Below the pieces are notes generated by a model, which searched no databases, was not told the origin of the DNA, and saw only the letters and a program-made list of their open reading frames with translations. A program made the translations under genes and the position numbers. 64,000 bases of DNA from Candidatus Gugararchaeum adminiculabundum. Its GTDB lineage: Archaea > Micrarchaeota > Micrarchaeia > Burarchaeales > Gugararchaeaceae. The DNA lies in the NCBI GenBank assembly GCA_902384795.1, contig CABMDC010000007.1:62001-126000 (forward strand), given 5' to 3'. Below, piece after piece: positions 15,967 through 23,796 of this stretch. Position 1 is the first letter of the stretch, and every line of letters starts with the position of its first letter.

Positions 15967-16241
15967 TGGGAGAGGATAATTTGGTAACGGATGAATTAAG
16001 GGAGAAGATCAGGAGAGCGCACTGGAAAGAAACTACGTGCGGAGGAAAAATCCCGCTGCATTCCTACATTACTATTTACAAACATAAGGAGGATGCGGAA
16101 CTGGTAAAAGAACTCGTTGATTTGATTGAGAAGCACGGGTATGACGGCTATTTTTATAAGGCGAAGTTTAGGTATCTGAACTTGGACGACTACAAGTACT
16201 GGCATTATGAAGATTTGGTGAATCGGGAAAAAATTAGGTGA
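15963..16241 (+). CDS. small hypothetical protein
   Basis: The 92-residue, charged and soluble protein has a helix with HKEDAELVKELVDLIEKHG followed by an aromatic-rich segment (YDGYFYKAKFRYLNLDDYKYWHYEDL). I recognise no family. It overlaps the previous gene by four bases and ends in AGGTGA, which doubles as the ribosome site of the AAA+ gene four bases later. The tight packing suggests its product acts with the ATPase, possibly as adaptor or inhibitor; that is inference. Confidence 0.5.
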   Translation: MMGEDNLVTDELREKIRRAHWKETTCGGKIPLHSYITIYKHKEDAELVKELVDLIEKHGYDGYFYKAKFRYLNLDDYKYWHYEDLVNREKIR

Positions 16242-16245
16242 TTTT

Positions 16246-17391
16246 ATGGATAGCACGATCGAACCGCTTGTTTTCTACGACGTAAGAAACGAAGCCATCG
16301 AGCTTGCAAGGGCTTCCTGTCTGGAGGAGTTCATCTCCATCGTTTGCGACGATGACATGAATCAGCTCCAAGAGTCGTTCTTCAGGACATTGAAGCAAGG
16401 AAAGATCAGCGAATGGCTCAAAAAAAGCGGCTACAGCGAGATGGAACAGGTACTGTCCAAATTCAAATACTCCGATAGGGGGGATTATGCCATGGCGGCA
16501 AAAATCGTGTTTGACTCGCTTTACAAATCATTGCCAGATTTCTCGCAGGTTGTTGGATTTCAGGTGATAAAAAATGAAATAATCAATAATGTATTCGCAT
16601 CGGAAACTTGGAAAGAAGGCGCAGGCAATTCCGAAGGGGCGGCAATACTCCTTTATGGTCCGCCTGGATGCGGGAAAACCTATTTTGCGAGGTCGGTTGC
16701 CGGGCAGACGAAAAGAATTTTCCTGAACAAAAGCGCGGCTGAACTCGCACGCTGGAGTTCAGGTACAATGATAAGTTCATGCTTCAATATTGCGCGGAAA
16801 ATCGGCAATTCCGTGCTTTTTATTGACGAAATAGACGCTATCGGAGAAGTGAGAACAATGGCGCGTATGGAATACCTGACCATAAAGCTGCTGACCGAGC
16901 TTGACGGAGGAGAACCAAATATGGGAGTTCTGGTAATCGGAGCTACGAACTACCCTTGGAACATGGATCCAGTGCTGATGCGCAGCGGAAGGTTTGATTC
17001 GAATTTCTACGTCCCCACTCCGAGCTATGAAGATAGAATACAGTTGTTTGAGTTTTATAGCAAAAAGTTTCCAAACTCAGAAGATGTAGACTTCGAAAAG
17101 CTGGCGCAAAATACCCGGTTCTACTCGCACTCTGACATAAAACTCGCGTGCACCGAAGCGCTGAGGATTGCGTTTAGGAGGACTGCCAGCACTACGGACA
17201 GGCAAAAAGTTGCGCAAGAAGACTACGCGAATGCGCTGAAGAAAATCAATCCGATTTCGATAATTTGGTTCAAGCATGCGGCGAGCCTTTACTTTGATAA
17301 AGAATTCGGAGAAGCGTTCAAGCCGATGATGGAACAGGTAAAGGAATTCAAGGAACACTACGATAAGAAAAACGATTCCTCGTTTTTGTAG
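16246..17391 (+). CDS. AAA+ ATPase of the Cdc48/FtsH-like classic clade
   Basis: The 381-residue protein has a helical N-domain (about 1-95) and one AAA+ module. Its motifs are Walker A GPPGCGKT at 138-145, Walker B LFIDEIDAIG with D194/E195, sensor 1 VIGATNYPWNMDP, and the second-region-of-homology arginines in LMRSGRFDSNFYVPTPS. A helical lid and a C-terminal helix end it. Such proteins unfold or disassemble protein complexes as hexamers. No protease domain or second AAA module is present, so it is probably a stand-alone remodeller. It lies in a cassette with TPR and ankyrin proteins that could supply substrates or adaptors. Confidence 0.85.
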   Translation: MDSTIEPLVFYDVRNEAIELARASCLEEFISIVCDDDMNQLQESFFRTLKQGKISEWLKKSGYSEMEQVLSKFKYSDRGDYAMAAKIVFDSLYKSLPDFSQVVGFQVIKNEIINNVFASETWKEGAGNSEGAAILLYGPPGCGKTYFARSVAGQTKRIFLNKSAAELARWSSGTMISSCFNIARKIGNSVLFIDEIDAIGEVRTMARMEYLTIKLLTELDGGEPNMGVLVIGATNYPWNMDPVLMRSGRFDSNFYVPTPSYEDRIQLFEFYSKKFPNSEDVDFEKLAQNTRFYSHSDIKLACTEALRIAFRRTASTTDRQKVAQEDYANALKKINPISIIWFKHAASLYFDKEFGEAFKPMMEQVKEFKEHYDKKNDSSFL

Positions 17392-17416
17392 AAATATTTG
17401 TGGATAAGGTGGCACT

Positions 17417-17917
17417 ATGGAAAAATTAGGCAACAATAAAGCAAAGCACTCGAAAGTTAAATCCTCTGTTGCAAAAGCGCACAGTAACCAAAAAATTAAG
17501 CGGTTCTCGGGATTGCTGACAAAAGCCCCGTCTAGCAGTCCAAAGGTTTACTATGCAGAAATACGTTATGCGCGAGGATATGAATATTTCAACTTACATA
17601 AATGGAATAACGCTCTCCGAGACTTTCTCGAAGTCGCCAGACTTACCCCTAGGCGGCGGGATGCGCACTGTTGCGCTGGAGTCGCTTATCTCATCCTAAA
17701 AAAATACAGAAAAGCGATTGTAGAGTTCAGCAAAGAAATAACACTCCGACCTGGTGATTGGCATGCGTACAACAACAGAGCGAACGCTTACAACAAAATT
17801 GGGAGGCATGACCTTGCCCTAAAAGATTGCGAAAGCGCATTGAAACGTGGAGCCGAGGAACGATTCGTGAGATACAACCGCGATTTGGCGCGGAAGTTTG
17901 GGGAAATTGAAGAATAA
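17417..17917 (+). CDS. tetratricopeptide-repeat (TPR) protein
   Basis: The 166-residue protein has a basic, Ser/Lys-rich start (1-40) and then three to four TPR units. These include YARGYEYFNLHKWNNALRDF, AGVAYLILKKYRKAIVEF and NNRANAYNKIGRHDLALKD, with the A/G/Y positions of the repeat consensus. TPR arrays bind peptides or partner proteins. A good AAGGTGGC site precedes ATG 17417. It sits 25 bases after the AAA+ gene and 10 bases before the small P-loop gene, so it is likely an adaptor in the same cassette. Confidence 0.8.
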   Translation: MEKLGNNKAKHSKVKSSVAKAHSNQKIKRFSGLLTKAPSSSPKVYYAEIRYARGYEYFNLHKWNNALRDFLEVARLTPRRRDAHCCAGVAYLILKKYRKAIVEFSKEITLRPGDWHAYNNRANAYNKIGRHDLALKDCESALKRGAEERFVRYNRDLARKFGEIEE

Positions 17918-17927
17918 GGTGAAGAAT

Positions 17928-18284
17928 ATGGATAAGAAAAATGGGATAACGTTGATAATCGGAGGGAACGCGAGTGGCAAAACTCGGCTGCTGAAAGAGT
18001 TGAGGGAGATTGCAGGCGGAAATGCTGAATATTACAATTACCGCGAAACCGAGGATTTGCTCGCGCAGGAAATGGATAAGGAAAAATTCAGCACACTTTT
18101 GGTTGATGAGCCGTTTATCACGGGGCAGATTGGCGGAAAGCCAATTGCCAAGTTCATCATGCAACTGGCAAAGAAAAGAAAGGTAGTGGTGGCAACCTCT
18201 TTTGATGGCGCAGAGTTTCTCTTTTCAGCTGCGGGAGATTTGAAGTTGGAAATATTTTACATGTCGTATTGGCACGCGAGGTGA
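17928..18284 (+). CDS. small P-loop ATPase (paralogue of the 19087 fusion)
   Basis: The 118-residue protein opens with a beta strand and P-loop, ITLIIGGNASGKTRLL (Walker A G12 to T19). A second acidic strand, TLLVDEPF, acts as a Walker B, and a third strand reads KKRKVVVATS. The layout recalls an ABC or RecA-like ATPase core reduced to its minimum, without signature motif or additional domains. The first 20 residues and the KRKVVVAT strand recur almost unchanged in the ankyrin fusion at 19087, so these are paralogues. ATG at 17928 is preceded by AAGGTG. No family name is assigned. Confidence 0.65.
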   Translation: MDKKNGITLIIGGNASGKTRLLKELREIAGGNAEYYNYRETEDLLAQEMDKEKFSTLLVDEPFITGQIGGKPIAKFIMQLAKKRKVVVATSFDGAEFLFSAAGDLKLEIFYMSYWHAR

Positions 18285-18289
18285 TGTTT

Positions 18290-18715
18290 ATGGACACTGA
18301 AAGTAAAGAGGATCTTGAAGCTGAAGCAATAAAATTCTACAAAAAACACTACAAAACGTGGGACGAAGAACCAGGAATAAAAGCAGAACCTGGGGCAAAA
18401 AACCAAAGAAATCTATTATTCTGGTGTATTGCAGGCGAGGTAAACGCAACTTACGGGGTAGTTTGGTTTTATGAAACAAAAGAAACGCTATTGGGCAAAA
18501 TACGCAATAGCCATAGGCCACATCACCTATCTTCCGTCCTATCTCTGGGTGAGAAAAAGGAAGTGGCAAAAAAATTCCCTAGCAAATGTGATAAGTGCGG
18601 TTTCCATCGTTTTTTTGGCATCAGGGTAGAGGAAACGTCAATCGGGCATGACATAATAATTTTCTGCCCCTGTTGCAAGGCGGATTTGATAGATGCGTCA
18701 ATAGGCGACCCGTAG
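18290..18715 (+). CDS. zinc-ribbon hypothetical protein
   Basis: The 141-residue protein has an acidic helical start and a central LLFWCIAGEVN segment. In its C-terminal half CDKCGFHRFF and, about 30 residues later, CPCC form two CxxC knuckles, a probable zinc ribbon. No wider family is recognised. A GAGGTGA ribosome site overlapping the previous stop points to ATG 18290, although ATG 18284 overlaps the stop itself. The same AGGTGATGTTTATG start context recurs at the next gene. Confidence 0.55.
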   Translation: MDTESKEDLEAEAIKFYKKHYKTWDEEPGIKAEPGAKNQRNLLFWCIAGEVNATYGVVWFYETKETLLGKIRNSHRPHHLSSVLSLGEKKEVAKKFPSKCDKCGFHRFFGIRVEETSIGHDIIIFCPCCKADLIDASIGDP

Positions 18716-18725
18716 GGTGATGTTT

Positions 18726-19052
18726 ATGGTTGATGTGAGATATTATGAAAATCGGAAGCTGCTGAAGGACAATGGCGCGGCGCTGAAGTCCCTGGAAGCA
18801 GAACTTGAGAAGAATGACTTTCGTATTTCACAATCATGGGGAGGCAAGCGTTTTTTCCTCCACCGGTATGGCAAAGGGCTTTTTGGAACCGGACTCTTTC
18901 CAACGGGGCACGAGATGGCAGAGCTCAGCTTTTCAGGCCGCAAGATTGTAATCCGCACGAATGATAGGTGTGAGGATGAGGATGTTGCCGCGCTAACTCC
19001 AATTCTCAAGGAATTCGAACAAAAGCACGGCGTTCCCTGTGTTGTTGAATGA
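18726..19052 (+). CDS. small hypothetical protein
   Basis: The 108-residue soluble protein carries ALKSLEAELEKNDFRISQSW, a GGKRFFLHRYGKGLFG turn-rich middle, strands KIVIRTND and a final helix LKEFEQKHGV. I do not recognise the family. It may be a small alpha/beta domain with a basic face. GGGTGATG lies before ATG 18726. It sits in the middle of the plus-strand cassette with short gaps on either side. Confidence 0.5.
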   Translation: MVDVRYYENRKLLKDNGAALKSLEAELEKNDFRISQSWGGKRFFLHRYGKGLFGTGLFPTGHEMAELSFSGRKIVIRTNDRCEDEDVAALTPILKEFEQKHGVPCVVE

Positions 19053-19086
19053 AAGTCCCTGAGGAGTAGGGATATGGGTGAAAATT

Positions 19087-19986
19087 ATGGATAAGAAAAA
19101 TGAAATAACGCTGATAATCGGCGGGAGCGCGAGCGGGAAAACCAGATTGCTTAAAGCAATGAAGGAAGCGGCTGGGGAAAACGCGGAATATTATTATTGC
19201 AATATAGAAGAAAAACTTCCGCAGATTAATGGAGGTTCCTGCGCGCTTCTTTTGGATGAGCCGTTTGGCTGTCTTGATGCCAAGCCGGTTGCGGCACGCA
19301 TTGGGCGATTGGCAAGAAAAAGAAAAGTAGTCGTGGCGACCGCCCTTTCGGAAGCGCGGGAATTCGGCTGGGATAAAGCGGAACTGAATGTAATAGAGCT
19401 GAAAGGGCATGAAATCACGTCCGAGCGAATGAGCGTCATTTGGCAGGGCGTTTCAATTGTTGAGAGGGAAAAATCGCTTTTTAGAGCCACTGATATCGGA
19501 TACCTTGAAGACGTGAAGAAAGAGATTGAAGAGCGCGGAGTGAATGTGAACGCCCGTGATTTGGGACTGAGAACCCTGCTGCATTATGCAGATAAACCGG
19601 AGATAGCGGAGTATCTGATAAAAAAAGGGGCGATGGTTGATGCAAGAGATTCTTTTGGCGCAACTCCGCTCTACGATGCTGCGTTCGGAGGAAAAGCTGG
19701 AGTAGTAAGAGTTCTACTGAAGCATGGAGCCGATCCAAACGCAAAGGGACCTGGAAGGAGTACACCACTGCATGAAGTGTGCCATATGTCTGACGTAAAA
19801 ATGAAAGGTGCAGATTATTTGGAAGTTGCGAAACTACTAGTTAAGGCAGGCGCTGATGTAAACGCAAGGAACAGTTGTGGGTATCCGCTGCTTTATTTTG
19901 CAAAAAACAAGAAAGTGATTAAATTCCTGAAAAAGCACGGGGCAAAAGCCAATAAAAGCAGAGCTAGTAAAGATAAACACCGGTGA
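19087..19986 (+). CDS. small P-loop ATPase fused to ankyrin repeats
   Basis: Residues 1-130 repeat the small ATPase of the gene at 17928: ITLIIGGSASGKTRLL, ALLLDEPFGCLDAKPV as Walker B, and KRKVVVATA. After a linker (about 130-150) come four ankyrin-type repeats, with YLEDVKKEIEERGVNVNARD, LHYADKPEIAEYLIKKGA, TPLYDAAFGGKAGVVRVLLK and TPLHEVCHM...KLLVKAGADVNAR. Ankyrins bind proteins, so the repeats probably pick the target whose state the ATPase controls. LDEPFGCLD resembles the ABC Walker B/D-loop, but no LSGGQ signature is visible. ATG at 19087 with GGGTG upstream is chosen over GTG 19078. This is an unusual fusion. Confidence 0.72.
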   Translation: MDKKNEITLIIGGSASGKTRLLKAMKEAAGENAEYYYCNIEEKLPQINGGSCALLLDEPFGCLDAKPVAARIGRLARKRKVVVATALSEAREFGWDKAELNVIELKGHEITSERMSVIWQGVSIVEREKSLFRATDIGYLEDVKKEIEERGVNVNARDLGLRTLLHYADKPEIAEYLIKKGAMVDARDSFGATPLYDAAFGGKAGVVRVLLKHGADPNAKGPGRSTPLHEVCHMSDVKMKGADYLEVAKLLVKAGADVNARNSCGYPLLYFAKNKKVIKFLKKHGAKANKSRASKDKHR

Positions 19987-19992
19987 AACGGC

Positions 19993-22803
19993 ATGAAACT
20001 TTCAGACCTAAACAAAGAGCAACTCGCAGCCGCCACGCACGACGGCAATGTTTTCGTATTGGGCAATCCGGGAACCGGCAAGACCAAGCTCATAACTGGC
20101 CGCGTGCTTCACCTGCTGGAAAAGGGAGTCGCGCCCGAAGACATCCTTTGCATGACATTCACCATAAAAGCAACGGATCAATTGCGCGAAAAGCTTAATG
20201 AAAACCTTGGCAAGGAGCACCCAGAAGTGAATGATGTGTGTGTGGAAACATTCCACTCCTTTTCCTTCAATTCCGTGAAGCCATTTCTGGAACAGCAAGG
20301 AGTAAAGACTAACGTGCTCAGGGAAGGAATGCAGCGGTTCCTGCTTTTCAAAACAATAAAGAAGCTGGACATATTTGACTATTCTGACGAATATTTGGTG
20401 GAAATTGCAGCCGACTTCTCTTCTAAACTCTCTTATCTCAAATCATTCGGAGCCAAAAAGAACTACAGCGCAAAGGACATAATTGCCAAGCTCACCGAGT
20501 TATACGGGGAGAAAAAAGTAAAGCCGGAAGAAGAGAAAATTAAGGCGCTTGTGCCATACATTCCACGTATCCTGAAAGAATACGATGAGGAAAAGGCAAA
20601 GCACGGGATTGATTACACTGACATGCTCCTATTTTTCAAAGAACAACTTAACAAAGAACCGATGCATTTTGAGCACGTGATTGTTGACGAACTGCAGGAT
20701 GCGAACGAATTGCAGGCGGATATTGTTCTCAAGCTCGCTGAAAAAGGCATCTACTTTGTTGTCGGCGACAGGAAGCAGAGTATTTTCCGCTTTCAGGGCG
20801 CGTCGGTCAACACTTTTCAGAGATTTAAGAAAAAGGCAAAGGAATTCGTGCTTGTGAAAAACTACCGTTCAACTGATGAAATTTTGCAGTATGCAAAGGA
20901 ATACCTCATCCAGAAAACAGACTCGTACAAGGATGAACTGAAGGGGCTGTCAAGCGAGAAAAAGGGCAGCAAACCTGCCATCCTAAGCGCCGAAGGCGAC
21001 ACTTCTGTTGTGATTCATTTCATAGACAAGATGCTGAAGAAGCATGGAGAAGTTGCGATAATCGCGCTCAGGCATGCGCAGCTCAGGGAAGTTGCCGACA
21101 TGCTTGATCTTCTTGGCAAGGAATACACCATAACCGGCACTCGAAACTCCACTTCAGAGTACACGAAAGAGTGCATCACTGACTTGATTAATGTGCTACT
21201 GAACAAGGATAAGGATAGTTTCCTGCGAGTATTGGCTTCGCCGTTTGTGAATGTCAGTTTCAGAGATGTGATTGAGCTAAAAGAGGAGATGGTTGAGAAA
21301 GACATAACCGACATAGAAAAACTCAGGGGAAAGCCGGTGCTAAAAGGCTTTTTTGCCATGTACGACCGATTCAAGGAAAGCAGCGCCACGATGTACAAAT
21401 CCTTTGGCATTCTCTTTGACCAGTTTTTGCTCCCTTCTGCCTTGAGCCTGGGCAAGGATCAGTTCCTCACTACAAACGGCATCTACTCCTCTGTGCGCGA
21501 GTACTTTGAGGAAGCTGTTTTCACCAGGCACAATGACCTGATTGATTACATCTCCATTTCAAGCGAGATTTACGAGCTCGTAATCGGAGAAGAAGAGAGC
21601 AAGATAAAACTCTTCACAGTCCACTCGGCAAAAGGTAAGGAGTTTGAGTCGGTCATTTACATGCCGTCAAAAGGCGGAAGCGGTACAAAATTCATAGAAT
21701 GGACTTTTGACGGGATGATTTTGCAGGACTATGACATAACCGAGGATTTGAATTTTGAGGAGTTCAAAGTGGATTTTGTTGCCATGACCAGGGCAATGAA
21801 CGAGCTTACGGTCATAGGCAAGCCTACCTACTATTTGGAGGGAGTTTCTTCCAAGATTGATTCAACCGAGATACCAAATCTTGAGACATTGAATCCGGAA
21901 ACGAACACGCAGTTATTCAACCTCTATTCGCATATTTTGCCTCTGCTTCAGGAGTGCAAATATGATTCCGCGATTACGGAGATAAACGGGCTGCGCAAAA
22001 AGAGGCCAATTGTTTTGGATTGGCTGCTGAAATACGCAGATGACCGAAGGCGCGCAAACAAGAGCTATTCCTACTCCTACTTCAAATCATTTTTAGATTG
22101 CCCTCGCAAGTTCCTTTTTACCCAATTGCTCGAGGTGAACGCCTTTGAGCCGAGCACAGGAGCGATGGATTTCGGCACTGCTGTGCACGATGCGCTTGAA
22201 ACCATGAGCAAGAAAGGGACTGTTTCCTTAGACCACATAAAAGACAAGAAGGTCAGGGATGCAGTTGCAAACGCGTTCCTTTGTGAAGCCGAACTTTTGG
22301 AGAAGTTGAAGGCGGAAACCTCCAAGTTCGTGAGCGCGGAAGGAGATTACACAGTTCCTTTGTCTGAATTCCTTGGGAAGAAATGCGAAGGAAAGATACA
22401 CGGGAAAGTTGACAAGATTTTCGAGGCCAACGGGAAGACGGTAATTGTTGACTATAAAACAAGCGCAGGCGGTGATGCGGACAGCAATCAGCTGCATCTT
22501 TACCGCTATCTTTACAGCACTGAGAAGAAGATTAAGGATATTGAGTCGATTCTTCCTTACTTCTACTTCGTTTATGTGCGCGACAATCCTGTTAAAAGCG
22601 AAAGTGGGCGCGGGCATAAAATTGCCGGTGCGCAAAGCGCCAAATACGCAGAGAAACTTCAAGAGATGCGCTCCGCTGTGGAGCAGATTGCGCTTGGAGA
22701 TCCGGTTGTTTTTCTTTCAAAGAATGAAAAGGGATGCGACAGATGTCCCGCTAAATTGTTGTGTGAACGTTTAGAGTGGGAGAAGAGAGGGCAATCAGAG
22801 TAG
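19993..22803 (+). CDS. UvrD/AddAB-like superfamily 1 helicase fused to Fe-S PD-(D/E)XK nuclease
   Basis: The 936-residue protein has helicase motif I LGNPGTGKT (23-31), motif II VIVDELQDAN (D232/E233), GDRKQSIFRFQGA (motif III), NYRS (motif IV) and the VHSAKGKEF/FVAMTRAMNEL C-terminal motifs. From about 690 a RecB/Cas4-like nuclease follows, with D807 in GKVDKIF, then D820 and K822 in VDYKTS. Four cysteines, C703 and C915/C918/C924, are placed as in AddB/Cas4 Fe-S clusters. It should unwind and degrade DNA ends. Motif II reads DELQD instead of DExQD. A GGTGA ribosome site precedes ATG 19993. It is the last gene of the cassette. Confidence 0.85.
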   Translation: MKLSDLNKEQLAAATHDGNVFVLGNPGTGKTKLITGRVLHLLEKGVAPEDILCMTFTIKATDQLREKLNENLGKEHPEVNDVCVETFHSFSFNSVKPFLEQQGVKTNVLREGMQRFLLFKTIKKLDIFDYSDEYLVEIAADFSSKLSYLKSFGAKKNYSAKDIIAKLTELYGEKKVKPEEEKIKALVPYIPRILKEYDEEKAKHGIDYTDMLLFFKEQLNKEPMHFEHVIVDELQDANELQADIVLKLAEKGIYFVVGDRKQSIFRFQGASVNTFQRFKKKAKEFVLVKNYRSTDEILQYAKEYLIQKTDSYKDELKGLSSEKKGSKPAILSAEGDTSVVIHFIDKMLKKHGEVAIIALRHAQLREVADMLDLLGKEYTITGTRNSTSEYTKECITDLINVLLNKDKDSFLRVLASPFVNVSFRDVIELKEEMVEKDITDIEKLRGKPVLKGFFAMYDRFKESSATMYKSFGILFDQFLLPSALSLGKDQFLTTNGIYSSVREYFEEAVFTRHNDLIDYISISSEIYELVIGEEESKIKLFTVHSAKGKEFESVIYMPSKGGSGTKFIEWTFDGMILQDYDITEDLNFEEFKVDFVAMTRAMNELTVIGKPTYYLEGVSSKIDSTEIPNLETLNPETNTQLFNLYSHILPLLQECKYDSAITEINGLRKKRPIVLDWLLKYADDRRRANKSYSYSYFKSFLDCPRKFLFTQLLEVNAFEPSTGAMDFGTAVHDALETMSKKGTVSLDHIKDKKVRDAVANAFLCEAELLEKLKAETSKFVSAEGDYTVPLSEFLGKKCEGKIHGKVDKIFEANGKTVIVDYKTSAGGDADSNQLHLYRYLYSTEKKIKDIESILPYFYFVYVRDNPVKSESGRGHKIAGAQSAKYAEKLQEMRSAVEQIALGDPVVFLSKNEKGCDRCPAKLLCERLEWEKRGQSE

Positions 22804-22808
22804 GAATG

Positions 22809-22892
22809 TTAGAGATCCTGTGGCATCACCGTTGTTCTTTTGTTTGCTTTCGCACACTTGTACGCCTCGTCAAGCGTTTCCGCGAACTCAAA
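22809..22892 (-). pseudogene. truncated histone-like gene 3' end
   Basis: On the minus strand this stretch reads ...FAETLDEAYKCAKANKRTTV then MPQDL and stop. It matches the last 25 or so residues of the histone-like gene at 23615-23785, about 78 percent identical in DNA by eye. An in-frame TAA lies just upstream and no start remains. Together with the complete copy it forms imperfect direct repeats that bracket the gene at 22888-23553. Confidence 0.65.
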
Positions 22893-23553
22893 GTTGAATT
22901 AACAAATTGAGCCGCTTTGAGCTTTTACCCAGATCCAGTTTATCTGAGTTTTTTATCAGTTCAATGAATTCGTTTCTAGTTAACCCTGATAGATTTTTTT
23001 GAACGAGTTTGGCTGCCGGGATAATTTTTACTTTTTGGTGCTCTTCGGAGGATAGGGTAGCCACGTTTGGGATGAACCTATTCGTGATCGAAACATTATC
23101 TATCTCAATCTCATGAGGTTGATTCATGTTTATTCGACCAAATTCTGGTTGATTAATGTCCAAAAGAGCATAAAGCTCTGTTGGAAATGGATCGGTGCAA
23201 AGATCACTCATCTGATTCAGGCAGGGTAAAGCATAAAAAACAGAATTTGGTTTGGAACTTGCAAGATACGTTAAGATCCTATGCTGATCTCTTGTTACGT
23301 TTGTATTTATTTTGAATCTGAACTTGAACATATTGTGGGGTCTCGGTTCAATACCAAAAGGTCGCTTGAACTGGAAATATGAAATCATGCTGCTCGGAGC
23401 CAGTTTATGAACTATGCCGCAGTCCCATCCAACTCCTCGTTCTTCCTGAAGACTAGTGCCGACCCAGACGAGATTGCTTTGTTGTTGATAGTATCTAACA
23501 AAGTTGATCTCAAACGTTTTTTCTGTTATTCTTAAAGGCATAGACGACACCAT
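22888..23553 (-). CDS. unknown protein bracketed by duplicated histone 3' ends
   Basis: The 221-residue protein has no recognised name. Its first half (KTFEINFVRYYQQQS, then GVGWDCGIVHKL and ISYFQFKRP) has the D...(Q)xK spacing of restriction-endonuclease folds. This recalls hypothetical proteins in defence loci, but the match is by eye. The second half is rich in polar strands (HEIEIDNVSITNRF). ATG 23553 is chosen because the longer frame to 23679 would run through the histone-like gene. AT-rich composition and the flanking repeats suggest an inserted cargo gene. The last three bases overlap the histone remnant. Confidence 0.55.
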   Translation of the reverse strand: MVSSMPLRITEKTFEINFVRYYQQQSNLVWVGTSLQEERGVGWDCGIVHKLAPSSMISYFQFKRPFGIEPRPHNMFKFRFKINTNVTRDQHRILTYLASSKPNSVFYALPCLNQMSDLCTDPFPTELYALLDINQPEFGRINMNQPHEIEIDNVSITNRFIPNVATLSSEEHQKVKIIPAAKLVQKNLSGLTRNEFIELIKNSDKLDLGKSSKRLNLLIQL

Positions 23554-23614
23554 ATTAACGGAGTTTCTTACGAGGATAATCTTAAATCGTATACTGGTTA
23601 ATCTCTGTATTATA

Positions 23615-23785
23615 TTACAAATCCTGCTCCATAACTGTAGTTCTTTTGTTCGCTTTCGCACGCCTGCACGCGCTATCAAGCGTTTCAGCGACTTTTTTGT
23701 CGAGCGCTTCTATGAGTGAACCCGAAACGCGCATGCTATTTTCTTTTAGGTACACCTTCACGTTGTTTTTTGTTACAAAATTCAT
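23615..23785 (-). CDS. short histone-fold protein
   Basis: A 56-residue reading frame encodes VKVYLKENSMRVSGSLIEAL, then DKKVAETLDSACRRAKANKR and TTVMEQDL. The pattern of a long amphipathic helix with A.RRAK.N.RTTV..QDL is that of compact histone-fold proteins (the end of helix 2, loop and helix 3 start). It is shorter than usual archaeal histones (about 66 residues). It starts 11 bases after the orc1/cdc6 stop, with AGGGGTG upstream, so both are one transcription unit. A broken copy of its 3' end is at 22809. Confidence 0.65.
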   Translation of the reverse strand: MNFVTKNNVKVYLKENSMRVSGSLIEALDKKVAETLDSACRRAKANKRTTVMEQDL

Positions 23786-23796
23786 CTTATACACCC

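Noticed and set aside
23554-23679. N-terminal extension of the gene at 22888
   Set aside because: The extension runs through the 3' half of the histone-like gene in another frame; ATG 23553 lies just after that gene's end.
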